From the NCBI GenBank assembly GCA_900553905.1, contig USFL01000051.1:1-8396 (forward strand): DNA of 8,396 nt, in the 5' to 3' direction. The first letter of the stretch is position 1. Each line of letters starts with the position of its first letter. The notes under the pieces were generated by a model that worked only from the letters and a program-made list of their open reading frames with translations, had not been told where the DNA came from and did no database searches. The DNA comes from an uncultured Eubacteriales bacterium (GTDB lineage Bacteria > Bacillota > Clostridia > Christensenellales > Aristaeellaceae). Of the stretch, positions 1 to 7,600 are shown in pieces. Position numbers and translations under genes: made by a program.

Positions 1-6
1 CTTGCT

Positions 7-26
7 CTGTATCGTTTTCAAGGTTC
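7..26 (-). promoter_or_regulatory. boxA-like leader sequence, possible start of an rRNA operon
   Basis: About 17 bases after the predicted transcription start the minus strand reads GAACCTTGAAAACGATACAG. This resembles the CTTTGAAAACT-type boxA antitermination sequence found in leaders and spacers of Firmicutes rRNA operons. With the strong promoter and A-tracts it suggests that a 16S rRNA gene lies further left, outside the window. The match is from memory of the family and imperfect (CGATA where CTRAA-like bases are usual), so this stays a suggestion. Confidence 0.4.
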
Positions 27-49
27 GTTGCTCTCAAGCGAGCTTGTAC

Positions 50-78
50 ATGATAGCACGGTTCGCCTCCCCTGTCAA
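50..78 (-). promoter_or_regulatory. Strong sigma-A type promoter, reading left out of the window
   Basis: Reading the minus strand, TTGACA (78-73, a perfect -35) is followed by 17 bases and TATCAT (55-50, 5 of 6 to the -10 consensus). The predicted start is near position 43, a G on the transcribed strand. A-tracts lie just upstream of the -35, as in UP-element promoters. It lies beyond the pyr terminator and points the same way, so it belongs to the next transcription unit, not to the pyr operon. The strength of the elements suggests a stable RNA or another highly expressed gene. Confidence 0.75.
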
Positions 79-110
79 CAGGTTTTTTACCATTTTTCTG
101 AACTTTTTTC
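79..110 (-). promoter_or_regulatory. A-tract region upstream of the promoter (UP-element-like)
   Basis: Three A-runs on the minus strand lie at 83-88, 93-97 and 104-109, spaced roughly one helical turn apart and starting right behind the -35 box. This places them at about -40 to -66 from the predicted start, where the RNA polymerase alpha subunits bind UP elements. The phasing could also bend the DNA. The surrounding 200 bases are AT-richer than the genes, so chance runs are possible. Confidence 0.45.
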
Positions 111-199
111 TATGCCCGAACGTTCGTTCTTTGCCTTTGCCTTTCTTTCCTATAATATACGAACTTTCGCCTCAAGTTCTCCTGCCATTATTCTGTTTT

Positions 200-247
200 T
201 TGCAAAACAAGCAGAAGGGGCGGTCGCCCTTCCGGCCGGCCGCCCCT
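200..247 (-). terminator. Probable Rho-independent terminator of the pyr operon
   Basis: On the minus strand an 8-bp GC-rich stem, AGGGGCGG pairing with CCGCCCCT (247-240 with 223-216), closes a 16-base loop. It starts 6 bases after the pyrI stop. The sequence after the stem is T-rich but interrupted (TCTGCTTGTTTT), so the terminator is imperfect. A weak AT-rich hairpin (TGTTTT, loop GCAA, AAAACA) follows immediately and may help. The loop contains the palindrome GGCCGGCC, which could form a competing fold. There is no T-run after the stem on the plus strand, so it would act only on leftward transcription. Confidence 0.65.
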
Positions 248-253
248 CCCGCA

Positions 254-676
254 TCACTCGTTCCTGTACGCCGCTTCGCAGTAGAAGCAGCGGTACACCT
301 GCTTCTCCCGGTCGGCCAGGACGAAAATCTGGTCCAACTCCTGCTCGGTCTGGGTGATGCAGCGCGGATTTTTGCACTTCATCACGTTGACCACACGGGC
401 GGGCATTTCGGGTTTTTTCTTCTCCACCAGCTTCCCGTCGCGGATGATGTTGACGCTGATACCGGGGTCGATATACCCCAGCAAATCCAGATCAAGCGGA
501 ATCTCCTGATCGATCTTGATGATATCCTTTTTGCCCATGCGCTGCGACTTGGCGTTCTTGATGATGGCCACGGAGCAGTCCAGCGCGTCCAGGCCCAGAT
601 AGTGATAGATTTCCATGCTGCGTCCGGCGCGGATGTGATCAATCACGTAGCCGTTCTGGATGCTGTCGATGTTCAT
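254..676 (-). CDS. pyrI: Aspartate carbamoyltransferase, regulatory chain
   Basis: PyrI binds nucleotide effectors and zinc and links PyrB trimers into the allosteric holoenzyme, which CTP inhibits in enterics. It has 140 residues, a little shorter than the 153 of E. coli. The N-terminal allosteric domain has GYVIDHI (D13 and H14 matching the nucleotide-site D19 and H20), KID (K54, matching K60) and a KKK run at 86-88 near the K94 equivalent. The C-terminal zinc domain has four cysteines, C101 and C106 (Cx4C) and C130 and C133 (Cx2C), so the PyrB-binding fold should be intact. ATG at 676 overlaps the pyrB stop by 4 bases and follows GGAGGTGGAG. The frame is open further upstream but that stretch is pyrB in another frame. 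It is the last gene of the operon; a hairpin begins 6 bases after its TGA. Which effector it answers to cannot be told from sequence. Confidence 0.95.
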   Translation of the reverse strand: MNIDSIQNGYVIDHIRAGRSMEIYHYLGLDALDCSVAIIKNAKSQRMGKKDIIKIDQEIPLDLDLLGYIDPGISVNIIRDGKLVEKKKPEMPARVVNVMKCKNPRCITQTEQELDQIFVLADREKQVYRCFYCEAAYRNE

Positions 677-1590
677 GTCTCCACCTCCAAGAGCTTCATC
701 AGCAGGGCCTCGCGCATGTACTTGCCGTTGGCCACCTGACGGAAATAGCAGGCGCGGGGATCGTCGTCCACGGCGCGGCTGATCTCGTTGACGCGCGGCA
801 GGGGATGCAGCACGCACAGGTCTTTGCGCGCCAGGCGCATCTTGTCGGCATCGAGGATGTAGCTGTCCTTGAGGCGCACGTAGTCCGCCTCGTTAAAGAA
901 GCGCTCGCGCTGCACGCGGGTCATATAGAGGATGTCGAGGGTGCCGATGACGTCCTCCAACCGCTCCACCTCCACGAAGGTGACCCCGTTTTTGTGCATG
1001 CTCTCGCGCACATATTCGGGTACGCGCAGCTCCTCCGGGGAAATCAGAACAAAGCGGATGCTCTTGTAGCGCATCATGGCGTGGATGAGGCTGTGCACCG
1101 TGCGGCCGAACTGAAGGTCCCCGCAGCAGCCGATGACGAGCTGGTTGAGCCGTCCCTTTTCGCGGCGGATGGTGAGCAGGTCCGCCAGCGTCTGCGTAGG
1201 ATGGTTATGCCCGCCGTCGCCCGCGTTGATGATGGGCACGGGGCTGACCTGCGCCGCCGCGGTGGGCGCGCCCTCTTTGGGATGGCGCATGGCGATGATG
1301 TCGGCATAACAGCCCACCGTGCGCACGGTGTCGGCCACGCTCTCGCCCTTGGCCGCGGAGGAGCTGTCCGCCGAGGAAAAGCCGAGCACGCTTCCGCCCA
1401 GCTCCAGCATGGCGGCTTCAAAGCTCAATCGCGTGCGGGTGCTGGGCTCGTAAAAAAGCGTTGCCAGCTTTTTCCCGTGCATGCATTCCGCATAGCGTTT
1501 GGGGTTTTGGATGATGTCGTCCGCGCGGTCCATCAGGGCGTCCAGCTCCTGCGTGGACAGATCGCGGATATCAAGAAGATGTCTGGGCAT
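673..1590 (-). CDS. pyrB: Aspartate carbamoyltransferase, catalytic chain
   Basis: PyrB condenses carbamoyl phosphate with aspartate to carbamoyl aspartate, the committed pyrimidine step. The 305 residues compare with about 310 in E. coli. The carbamoyl-phosphate motif STRTR is at 50-54 with K81 of the mobile 80s loop; then come R102 (MRHP), [10 protein letters not shown] with H130, R163 (FGRTVHSL), the aspartate-binding R225 and Q227 ([10 protein letters not shown]), and HPLPRVNEI at 262-270. All active-site residues equivalent to the E. coli set are present. The YMTRVQ and HPLPRV segments and the C-terminus resemble chains that assemble with PyrI, which matches the neighbour. Start ATG lies 7 bases after TGAGGAGG, in which TGA is the pyrE stop. 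The stop overlaps the pyrI ATG (ATGA), suggesting translational coupling for equal amounts of the two chains. Ornithine carbamoyltransferase is excluded by the aspartate-loop motifs. Confidence 0.97.
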   Translation of the reverse strand: MPRHLLDIRDLSTQELDALMDRADDIIQNPKRYAECMHGKKLATLFYEPSTRTRLSFEAAMLELGGSVLGFSSADSSSAAKGESVADTVRTVGCYADIIAMRHPKEGAPTAAAQVSPVPIINAGDGGHNHPTQTLADLLTIRREKGRLNQLVIGCCGDLQFGRTVHSLIHAMMRYKSIRFVLISPEELRVPEYVRESMHKNGVTFVEVERLEDVIGTLDILYMTRVQRERFFNEADYVRLKDSYILDADKMRLARKDLCVLHPLPRVNEISRAVDDDPRACYFRQVANGKYMREALLMKLLEVET

Positions 1591-1605
1591 GCGCGCGCCT
1601 CCTCA
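1588..1605 (-). promoter_or_regulatory. pyrB ribosome binding site fused to the pyrE stop
   Basis: The pyrE stop TGA runs straight into GGAGG (TGAGGAGG), followed by 7 bases and the pyrB ATG. The geometry is the same as at the carB/pyrK junction and supports the pyrB start. Confidence 0.85.
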
Positions 1606-2235
1606 GTTGTGCATCCAGCTTTCGTCGCCGGGGTTGTTGCGGAAGCGAATCAGCCGCTCCACCTGCTCGGGGCGGATATACCCCTTCTCCGCCGCCACCT
1701 CTGCCAGCACGTCAAAGTTGGACAGGCTCACGTTTTTCACCCCGGCGGCGGCCAGGCGGTCCAGGCCCTTTTGCATGCCGTAGGTGAAGATGCTCGCGAT
1801 GCCCAGCACCTCCGCGCCCGCCTCCCGCAGCGCGTCCACCACCTCGATGACGCTGCCGCCGGTGGAGATCAGATCCTCCACCACGACCACCTTCTGGCCT
1901 TTTTCCAGCTTGCCCTCGATGCGGTTCTGACGTCCGTGGTTCTTGTTGCCGCCGCGCACATAGCCCATGGGCAGGTGCATCATGTGCGCCACGATGGCCG
2001 CGTGGGCGATGCCCGCGGTGGAGGTCCCCATGAGCACCTCCACATCCGGGTATTCGCGGCGGATGGTTTCCATCAGCCCGTTTTCCACCTGGTCGCGCAC
2101 CTCGGGCGCGGTCAGGGTCAGGCGGTTGTCGCAGTAGATGGGGCTTTTGATGCCGCTGGCCCAGGTGAAGGGCTCCTCGGGCCTCAGAAACACCGCGCCG
2201 ATGGAGAGCAGCGCGCCTGCAATCCGTTTTTCCAT
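1603..2235 (-). CDS. pyrE: Orotate phosphoribosyltransferase
   Basis: PyrE transfers phosphoribose from PRPP to orotate, giving OMP for PyrF. The protein has 210 residues and resembles the Bacillus-type enzyme along its whole length, including [20 protein letters not shown] near the N-terminus and SIFTYG further on. The PRPP-binding motif is [13 protein letters not shown], and [11 protein letters not shown] is the conserved segment before it. The flexible catalytic loop reads [17 protein letters not shown]: the Lys and His equivalent to K103 and H105 of the enteric enzyme are kept, while the position equivalent to K100 is Gly. An alternative TTG start 30 bases upstream would overlap pyrF, but ATG at 2235 lies 10 bases after AAAGGAGG and matches the family N-terminus, so it is preferred. 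The stop codon TGA directly adjoins the pyrB ribosome binding site. Confidence 0.96.
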   Translation of the reverse strand: MEKRIAGALLSIGAVFLRPEEPFTWASGIKSPIYCDNRLTLTAPEVRDQVENGLMETIRREYPDVEVLMGTSTAGIAHAAIVAHMMHLPMGYVRGGNKNHGRQNRIEGKLEKGQKVVVVEDLISTGGSVIEVVDALREAGAEVLGIASIFTYGMQKGLDRLAAAGVKNVSLSNFDVLAEVAAEKGYIRPEQVERLIRFRNNPGDESWMHN

Positions 2236-2253
2236 GATGGTCTTTCCTCCTTT
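2233..2253 (-). promoter_or_regulatory. pyrE ribosome binding site (decides the start)
   Basis: AAAGGAGG at 2253-2246 is followed by 10 bases and ATG at 2235. An in-frame TTG at 2265 lies upstream of this site and would have no comparable site of its own, so the ATG is taken as the pyrE start. Confidence 0.8.
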
Positions 2254-2254
2254 G

Positions 2255-2965
2255 TCACTCGCCAAGGAATTCCTTCACGCAGCGCCGATAGGCCGCCACG
2301 GGGTCCGCTGCCTGGGTGATGGGCCGCCCCACCACGATGTAGTCGCTCCCGCCCAGCCGCGCCTTTTCGGGGGTCATCACGCGCGCCTGGTCGTCCGCCG
2401 CCGAATCCGCAAAGCGGATGCCCGGCGTCACCGTCTGAAACGCCGCGCCGCAGGCCTCCTTCACCAGCCCCGCCTCCAGCGGCGAGCACACCACGCCGTC
2501 CAGCCCGGCCTCCTTGGCATTCTGGGCGTACTTCTTCACCGTATCGGGCATGCTGGCATGGATGAGCAGCTCCCGCTGCATGCGCTCCTCGCTGGTGGAG
2601 GTCAGCTGCGTCACGGCCAGCAGCATGGGCCGCGTGCCGTCCGGACGGGTCAGGCCCTCCACGGCCGCGCGCATCATGTCGATGGTGCCCGCCGCGTGCA
2701 GGTTGGTCATGTCCACGTCCAGCCTGGACAGCGAGGCCATGGCCTTTTTGACGGTGTTGGGAATGTCGTGGAGCTTCAGATCCAGAAAGATCTTGTGTCC
2801 CCGCGCCTTGATCTCCCGCACGATCTGCGGGCCCTCGGCATAGAACAGCTCCATACCCACCTTCACGTAGGGCTTGCGCGCCTCGTTTTCAAACTTGTCC
2901 AGAAAGGCGTACACCGCCTCCGCGCTGGGAAAGTCCAATGCGATGATCACATCTCCGCCGCTCAT
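2255..2965 (-). CDS. pyrF: Orotidine 5'-phosphate decarboxylase
   Basis: PyrF decarboxylates OMP to UMP, the last step of the pathway, without a cofactor. The 236-residue length is that of the short bacterial form found in Gram-positives and enterics, not the longer type 2 form. Landmarks are the N-terminal IIALDFPS (D11), K35 in YVKVGMEL, the catalytic Asp-Lys-x-x-Asp set in [11 protein letters not shown] (D62, K64, D67), TPGIR (180-184) and the phosphate-binding arginine in VVGRPIT (R214). All key residues are present. The start is the ATG of an ATGA overlap with the pyrD stop, with GGAGGTG a short distance upstream inside pyrD. The frame is open far upstream, but that part is pyrD read in another frame. 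The stop is followed 19 bases later by pyrE. Confidence 0.97.
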   Translation of the reverse strand: MSGGDVIIALDFPSAEAVYAFLDKFENEARKPYVKVGMELFYAEGPQIVREIKARGHKIFLDLKLHDIPNTVKKAMASLSRLDVDMTNLHAAGTIDMMRAAVEGLTRPDGTRPMLLAVTQLTSTSEERMQRELLIHASMPDTVKKYAQNAKEAGLDGVVCSPLEAGLVKEACGAAFQTVTPGIRFADSAADDQARVMTPEKARLGGSDYIVVGRPITQAADPVAAYRRCVKEFLGE

Positions 2966-3876
2966 TTCCACGCACCTCCAATAATGTCCTCCAGGCGTTC
3001 GATACCCAGCCGTTCCATCTCGCCGGGCAGCGCCTCGATGATCTTCGGGCAAACGTAGGGGTCCACCAGGTTCTGCGCGCCCACCTGCACGGCGGTTGCG
3101 CCGGCCAGCATCATTTCGATCACGTCGCGCGCGCTGCTTACCCCGCCCATGCCGATCACGGGGATGGCCACTGCCCGCGCCACCTGATACACCATGCGCA
3201 GCGCCACCGGGAACACCGCCGGGCCGGAAAAGCCGCCCATGACGTTTGCGATCACGGGTTTGCGCTTTTTGAGGTCGATGCGCATGCCCAGCAGCGTGTT
3301 GATCAGGCTCAGGCCGTCCGCGCCCGCATCCTCGCAGGCTTTCGCGATGGACACGATGTCCGTCACATTGGGGCTCAGCTTGATATAGACGGGCTTGGTG
3401 GTCACGGCCCTGACCGCGCGGGTCACCTCCGCCGCGCTCTCCGCGCACGTGCCAAAGGCCATGCCGCCGCCGTGCACGTTTGGGCAGCTGACGTTGACCT
3501 CGATGATGCCCACCTGCTCCTGCGCATCCATCAGGCGGCAGCACTCCTCATATTCCGCCACGGAAAAGCCGCTGATATTGGCGATGACCTTTTTATGAAA
3601 GAACGTTTTCAGCTCGGGCAGCTCATGCTCGATCACATGATGCACGCCGGGGTTTTGCAGCCCCACGGCATTGATCATGCCCGCCGTGCACTCGGCGATG
3701 CGGGGCGTGGGGTTGCCGAAGCGCGGCTCCAGCGTGGTCCCCTTGAAGGAAAACGTGCCCAGCACATTGATGTCATACAGCTCGTGAAACTCCTCGCCGT
3801 AGCCGAAGCAGCCGCTGGCGGGAATGACGGGGTTGTCCAGCGTCCAGCCCGAGAGGGTCACCCGCGTGTCTACCAT
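2962..3876 (-). CDS. pyrD: Dihydroorotate dehydrogenase class 1B, catalytic FMN subunit
   Basis: PyrD (PyrDB/PyrDI type) oxidises dihydroorotate to orotate in the cytosol, with PyrK as its electron acceptor partner. It has 304 residues, normal for class 1B. Visible landmarks are FSFKGTT (K45, FMN contact), the active-site loop NVSCPNV with the catalytic base C131 (class 1 enzymes use Cys where class 2 use Ser), KLSPN (K166), NTLLGM (193-198) and the FMN-phosphate loop GMGGVSS (242-248). The frame is open for 28 further codons upstream, but that stretch is pyrK read out of frame. ATG at 3876 follows a GGAGGGAGGAG purine run at 5 bases, and the first residues match the usual N-terminus, so that start is chosen. 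It overlaps pyrK by 7 bases (ATGGTAG) and pyrF by 4 (ATGA). Confidence 0.97.
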   Translation of the reverse strand: MVDTRVTLSGWTLDNPVIPASGCFGYGEEFHELYDINVLGTFSFKGTTLEPRFGNPTPRIAECTAGMINAVGLQNPGVHHVIEHELPELKTFFHKKVIANISGFSVAEYEECCRLMDAQEQVGIIEVNVSCPNVHGGGMAFGTCAESAAEVTRAVRAVTTKPVYIKLSPNVTDIVSIAKACEDAGADGLSLINTLLGMRIDLKKRKPVIANVMGGFSGPAVFPVALRMVYQVARAVAIPVIGMGGVSSARDVIEMMLAGATAVQVGAQNLVDPYVCPKIIEALPGEMERLGIERLEDIIGGAWK

Positions 3877-4631
3877 AGAATCTCCTCCCTCCGAAGCACC
3901 GGCCCGTCCTTGCAGATGCGCTTGCTGCCGTACTTGGTCTTGCACGAGCAGCCCATGCACACCCCGAAGCCGCAGGCCATGCGCTCCTCAAAGCTGAACT
4001 GCCCGTGGATGTCCTGCTTTTCGCACAGCGCGTGCACGGCGCGCAGCATCGGTTCCGGCCCGCAGGCGTAGACGTAGTCGTACTGCCCTTCCAGCGGCGC
4101 CATGGCGTCGGTCACAAAGCCGCGCACGCCCTGCGTGCCGTCGGCCGTGGTCACGGTCACCGGCGCGCCCAGCGCCTCAAACTCCTGTTTCCAGAACACC
4201 TCCGCCTCCGTGTTGAAGCCCAGAATCACCCGCGGTTTCTTGCACGCGGCCAGCAGCTTCTTGCACAGGCCGTACATGGGCGGCGTGCCCACGCCCCCGC
4301 CCACCAGCAGCGGAAACTGCGAGGCTGTCACCTCGTCCAGCCGGTCCACGTCAAATCCGTTGCCCAGCCCGGTCAGAAGGTCCAGCTCCGTGCCCGCCGC
4401 GTAGCGGCTCATCGCCTCCGTGCCAAGGCCCACCACCTTGTAGATCAGGTCCAGCGTCCCGTCCTCGCCGGGCCGCCAGTCGCATACAGAGATGGGTCGG
4501 CGCAAATAGAAGCCCGGCAGCTGCACCTGCACGAACTGCCCCGCCCGCACGATGGCGTGCGTGTCGCCCGAAAGGCGCATATGATACACGCTCTGGGTGA
4601 GCGGCACGTGGCTTTCGATCACAAAACGCAT
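3870..4631 (-). CDS. pyrK: Dihydroorotate dehydrogenase B, electron-transfer (FAD/2Fe-2S) subunit
   Basis: PyrK passes electrons from the FMN of PyrD through a [2Fe-2S] cluster and FAD to NAD+, so dihydroorotate oxidation can run without a quinone. The protein has 253 residues and the ferredoxin-reductase order of domains. The FAD-binding motif RRPISVCD is at about 44-51, the nucleotide-binding loop VGGGVGTPP at 110-118, and ACGPEPML at about 189-196. A C-terminal cysteine cluster has C220, C225, C228 and C240, spaced x4, x2, x11. The first three match the PyrK ligand pattern; the last gap is shorter than in the Lactococcus protein, and an extra C230 is present. Start ATG lies 7 bases after TAAGGAGG, whose TAA is the carB stop. 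The 3' end overlaps pyrD by 7 bases, as expected for the alpha2-beta2 enzyme partners. Quinone-linked class 2 enzymes do not use such a subunit. Confidence 0.96.
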   Translation of the reverse strand: MRFVIESHVPLTQSVYHMRLSGDTHAIVRAGQFVQVQLPGFYLRRPISVCDWRPGEDGTLDLIYKVVGLGTEAMSRYAAGTELDLLTGLGNGFDVDRLDEVTASQFPLLVGGGVGTPPMYGLCKKLLAACKKPRVILGFNTEAEVFWKQEFEALGAPVTVTTADGTQGVRGFVTDAMAPLEGQYDYVYACGPEPMLRAVHALCEKQDIHGQFSFEERMACGFGVCMGCSCKTKYGSKRICKDGPVLRREEILW

Positions 4632-4646
4632 CGGCCCGCCTCCTTA
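4629..4646 (-). promoter_or_regulatory. pyrK ribosome binding site fused to the carB stop
   Basis: The carB stop TAA runs straight into GGAGG, giving TAAGGAGG, followed by 7 bases and the pyrK ATG. Ribosomes ending carB stop on top of the pyrK Shine-Dalgarno site, which favours re-initiation and coupling. The site fixes the pyrK start. Confidence 0.85.
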
Positions 4647-7600
4647 CGAATCGATGGTGGAGATGCACAGCGTGATTTCCTCCAGCACCTCCAGAAGCAC
4701 GCGCACCGTGTCCAGCGCGGTAAACATGGTCACATTGTTTTCCACCGCGCAGCGGCGAATCTGCGCGCCATCGCTGTCGCGGCCCAGGTTGGCGGGCTCG
4801 CGGGTGTTGATGACGTAGTTGACATGCCCCTGCCGAAGGGAATCGAGGATTTCCTCGCTACCCTCGCTGAGCTTCTTGCGGATGCGGGTGCGGATGCCGT
4901 TGGCTTTGAGGAACTCGGCGGTTCCGCGCGTGGCCTCGATGTTGAAGCCCATGTCGTAGAAGCGGCGGATGAGGGGCAGGGCCTCGTCCTTGTCGGTGTC
5001 GGCGATGGTGACGAAGATGGTGCCGTAGTTGGCCACGTTCATGCCGGAGGACTGCATGGCCTTGTAGAGCGCGCGGGTGAGGCGCTTGTCATAGCCGATG
5101 GCCTCGCCGGTGGACTTCATCTCCGGGCTCAGGTAGGCGTCCATGCCGCGCAGCTTGGAGAAGCTGAAGGCCGGGGCCTTGACATACCATTTCTCCTTTT
5201 CCGGGGCCATGACCTCCACGATGCCCTGCTCGCGCAGGCTGTGGCCCAGCATCACGCGGGTGGCGATGTCGGCCAGGGGCACGCCCGTGGCCTTGCTGAG
5301 GAAGGGCACCGTGCGCGAGGAGCGGGGGTTGACCTCGATCACGTACACGTTGTCCTTGCGGTCCACGATGAACTGGATGTTGTACAGGCCCACGATGCCG
5401 ATGCCCAATCCCAGCCGCACCGTGTAGTCGATGATGGTCTGACGCGCCTTCTCGCTCACCGAGAAGGTGGGATAGACGCTGATGGAGTCGCCGCTGTGCA
5501 CGCCGGTGCGCTCCACGTGCTCCATGATGCCGGGGATGTAGACGTTCTCGCCGTCGCACACGGCATCCGTCTCCAGCTCTTTGCCGGTGATGTAATGGTC
5601 CACCAGCACCGGTTGGTCCTCGCTGACCAGCACGGCGGTCTTGAGGTAGTGGCGAAGCGCCTCCTCGTTGGGCACGATCTGCATGGCCCGACCGCCCAGC
5701 ACATAGCTGGGGCGCACCAGCACCGGGTAGCCGATGCGCTCGGCCACGCGCACGCCGGCCTCGATATCGGTCACAGCCTCGCCGTTGGGCTGCGGAATGC
5801 CCAGCGATTCCATCACCTTTTCAAAGGCGTCGCGGTTTTCCGCGCGGCGGATGGCCTCCACGTCGGTGCCGATGATCTTCACACCCATGTCGTGCAGGCG
5901 CTCGGCCAGGTTGATGGCCGTCTGTCCGCCCAGGCTCACCACCACGCCCTCCGGGTTTTCGAGGGTGACGATGTTCATCACGTCCTCCACGGTGAGGGGC
6001 TCAAAATAGAGCTTGTCGCTGGTGGTGTAGTCGGTGGACACGGTTTCGGGGTTGTTGTTGATGATGATGGCCTCGTACCCCGCGCGGCGGATGGTCCAGA
6101 TGGCGTGCACGGTGGAGTAGTCAAACTCCACGCCCTGGCCGATGCGGATGGGGCCGGAGCCCAGCACGATGATCTTTTTGCGGTCCGACACCACGGACTC
6201 GTTTTCCTTTTCGTAGGTGGAGTAGAAGTAGGGCACGTAGCTTTCAAACTCGCTGGCGCAGGTGTCGATCATCTTGTAGACAGGCATGAGGCCGTAGGCC
6301 TTGCGCAGGAGGAAAACCTCCTTTTCCGTCATGTCCCACACCTGGCCGATGTACTTGTCGCTGAAGCCCAGCTTCTTGGCCGCGAAAAGCGTCGCCTCGT
6401 CGCGGGGATGCGCCTTGATGACAGCCTCGAACTCCACGATGTTTTTGATCTTCTCCAAAAACAGCATGTCGATCTTGGTGCGGTCGTAGATCAGGCCCAG
6501 GTCTACCCCGCAGCGAATGAGCTGCGCGATGGCGAACAGCCGGTCGTCCGTGCCGTCCTGAATGTAGTCCAGCAGCTCATCCACGGGCTTGTTGTCAAAG
6601 CGGGGCATATAGATGTGGCACACGCCGATTTCCAGCGACCTAACGGCCTTGAGCAGGCTTTCCTCGATGGTGCGGCCCACGCTCATCACTTCGCCGGTGG
6701 CCTTCATCTGGGTGCTCAGGCGGTTGCTGGCGCCCTCCAGCTTGTCAAAGGGGAAGCGCGCCATCTTGCTGACCACATAGTCCAGCGCAGGCTCAAAGCA
6801 GGCCGGCGTGTTGGCCAGGGCGATCTCCTCCAGATGCATGCCCACCGCCACCTTGGCCGACACGCGCGCGATGGGGTAGCCGCTGGCCTTGGAGGCAAGT
6901 GCCGAGGAGCGGGACACGCGGGGATTGACCTCAATCAGGTAATACTGGAAGCTGTAGGGGTCCAGGGCGAACTGCACGTTGCATCCGCCCTCGATCTTGA
7001 GGGCCCGGATGATCTTGAGCGCGCTGTCGCGCAGCATATGGTATTCCTTGTTGGTCAGCGTCTGGCTGGGGCAGAGCACGATGGAATCGCCCGTGTGCAC
7101 GCCCACGGGGTCGATGTTTTCCATGTTACAGATGGCGATGGCGGTGTCGTTGGCGTCGCGCATCACCTCGTACTCGATCTCCTTGTAGCCCTTGATGCTC
7201 TTTTCCACCAGCACCTGATGCACCGGGGAGAGTTTGAGCGCATTTTTGAGCAGCTCCTCCATCTCCTCAGGGTTGTCGGCAAAGCCGCCGCCCGTGCCGC
7301 CCAGCGTAAAGGCGGGGCGCAGCACCACGGGATAGCCGATCTGCTCGGCCGCGCGGAAGCCCTCCTCCATGCTGGTGGCGATCAAAGACGGCAGCACCGG
7401 CTCGCCCAGCCGCTCGCACAGCTCCTTGAACTTCTCGCGGTCCTCGGCCATCTCGATGGATTCAAAGCTGGTGCCCAGAATCTCCACCTGGCACTCGTCC
7501 AGGACGCCCTTGCGCTGGAGCTGCATGGCGAGGTTGAGGCCCGTCTGGCCGCCCAGGCCCGGCAGAATCGCGTCCGGCCGCTCGTAGCGCAGAATTTTGG

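Noticed and set aside
130..150. Repeated TTTGCC/CTTTC units as a direct repeat.
   Set aside because: Two short imperfect copies in a pyrimidine-rich stretch are within chance expectation.
128..156. Perfect TATAAT on the plus strand at 151-156 as a rightward promoter.
   Set aside because: No acceptable -35 lies at 16-18 bases (only TTGCCT at a 14-base gap), and it would transcribe straight into the antisense side of the pyr operon. The same bases read on the minus strand (TATATT/TATTAT) also lack a -35, so a second, upstream rRNA-type promoter could not be supported.
2..739. Plus-strand open frame of 245 codons covering the left edge and pyrI.
   Set aside because: Its second half is the antisense of pyrI, and its first part runs through the promoter and terminator sequences; there is no ribosome binding site or family resemblance.
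2236..2254. Possible PyrR-type attenuator or promoter inside the operon, checked in the longest gap (pyrF/pyrE).
   Set aside because: The gap is only 19 bases and is filled by the pyrE ribosome binding site; the other gaps are 12 bases or overlaps.
1603..2265. Longer pyrE starting at a TTG at 2265.
   Set aside because: It would overlap pyrF, lacks a ribosome binding site, and adds residues not seen in the family; ATG at 2235 has AAAGGAGG in front of it.
805..2319. Plus-strand open frame of 504 codons opposite pyrB and pyrE.
   Set aside because: Same in-register antisense shadow effect; both genes beneath it are complete with all catalytic motifs.
2138..3058. Plus-strand open frame of 306 codons opposite pyrF.
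   Set aside because: In-register antisense shadow of pyrF with biased composition and no recognisable domain.
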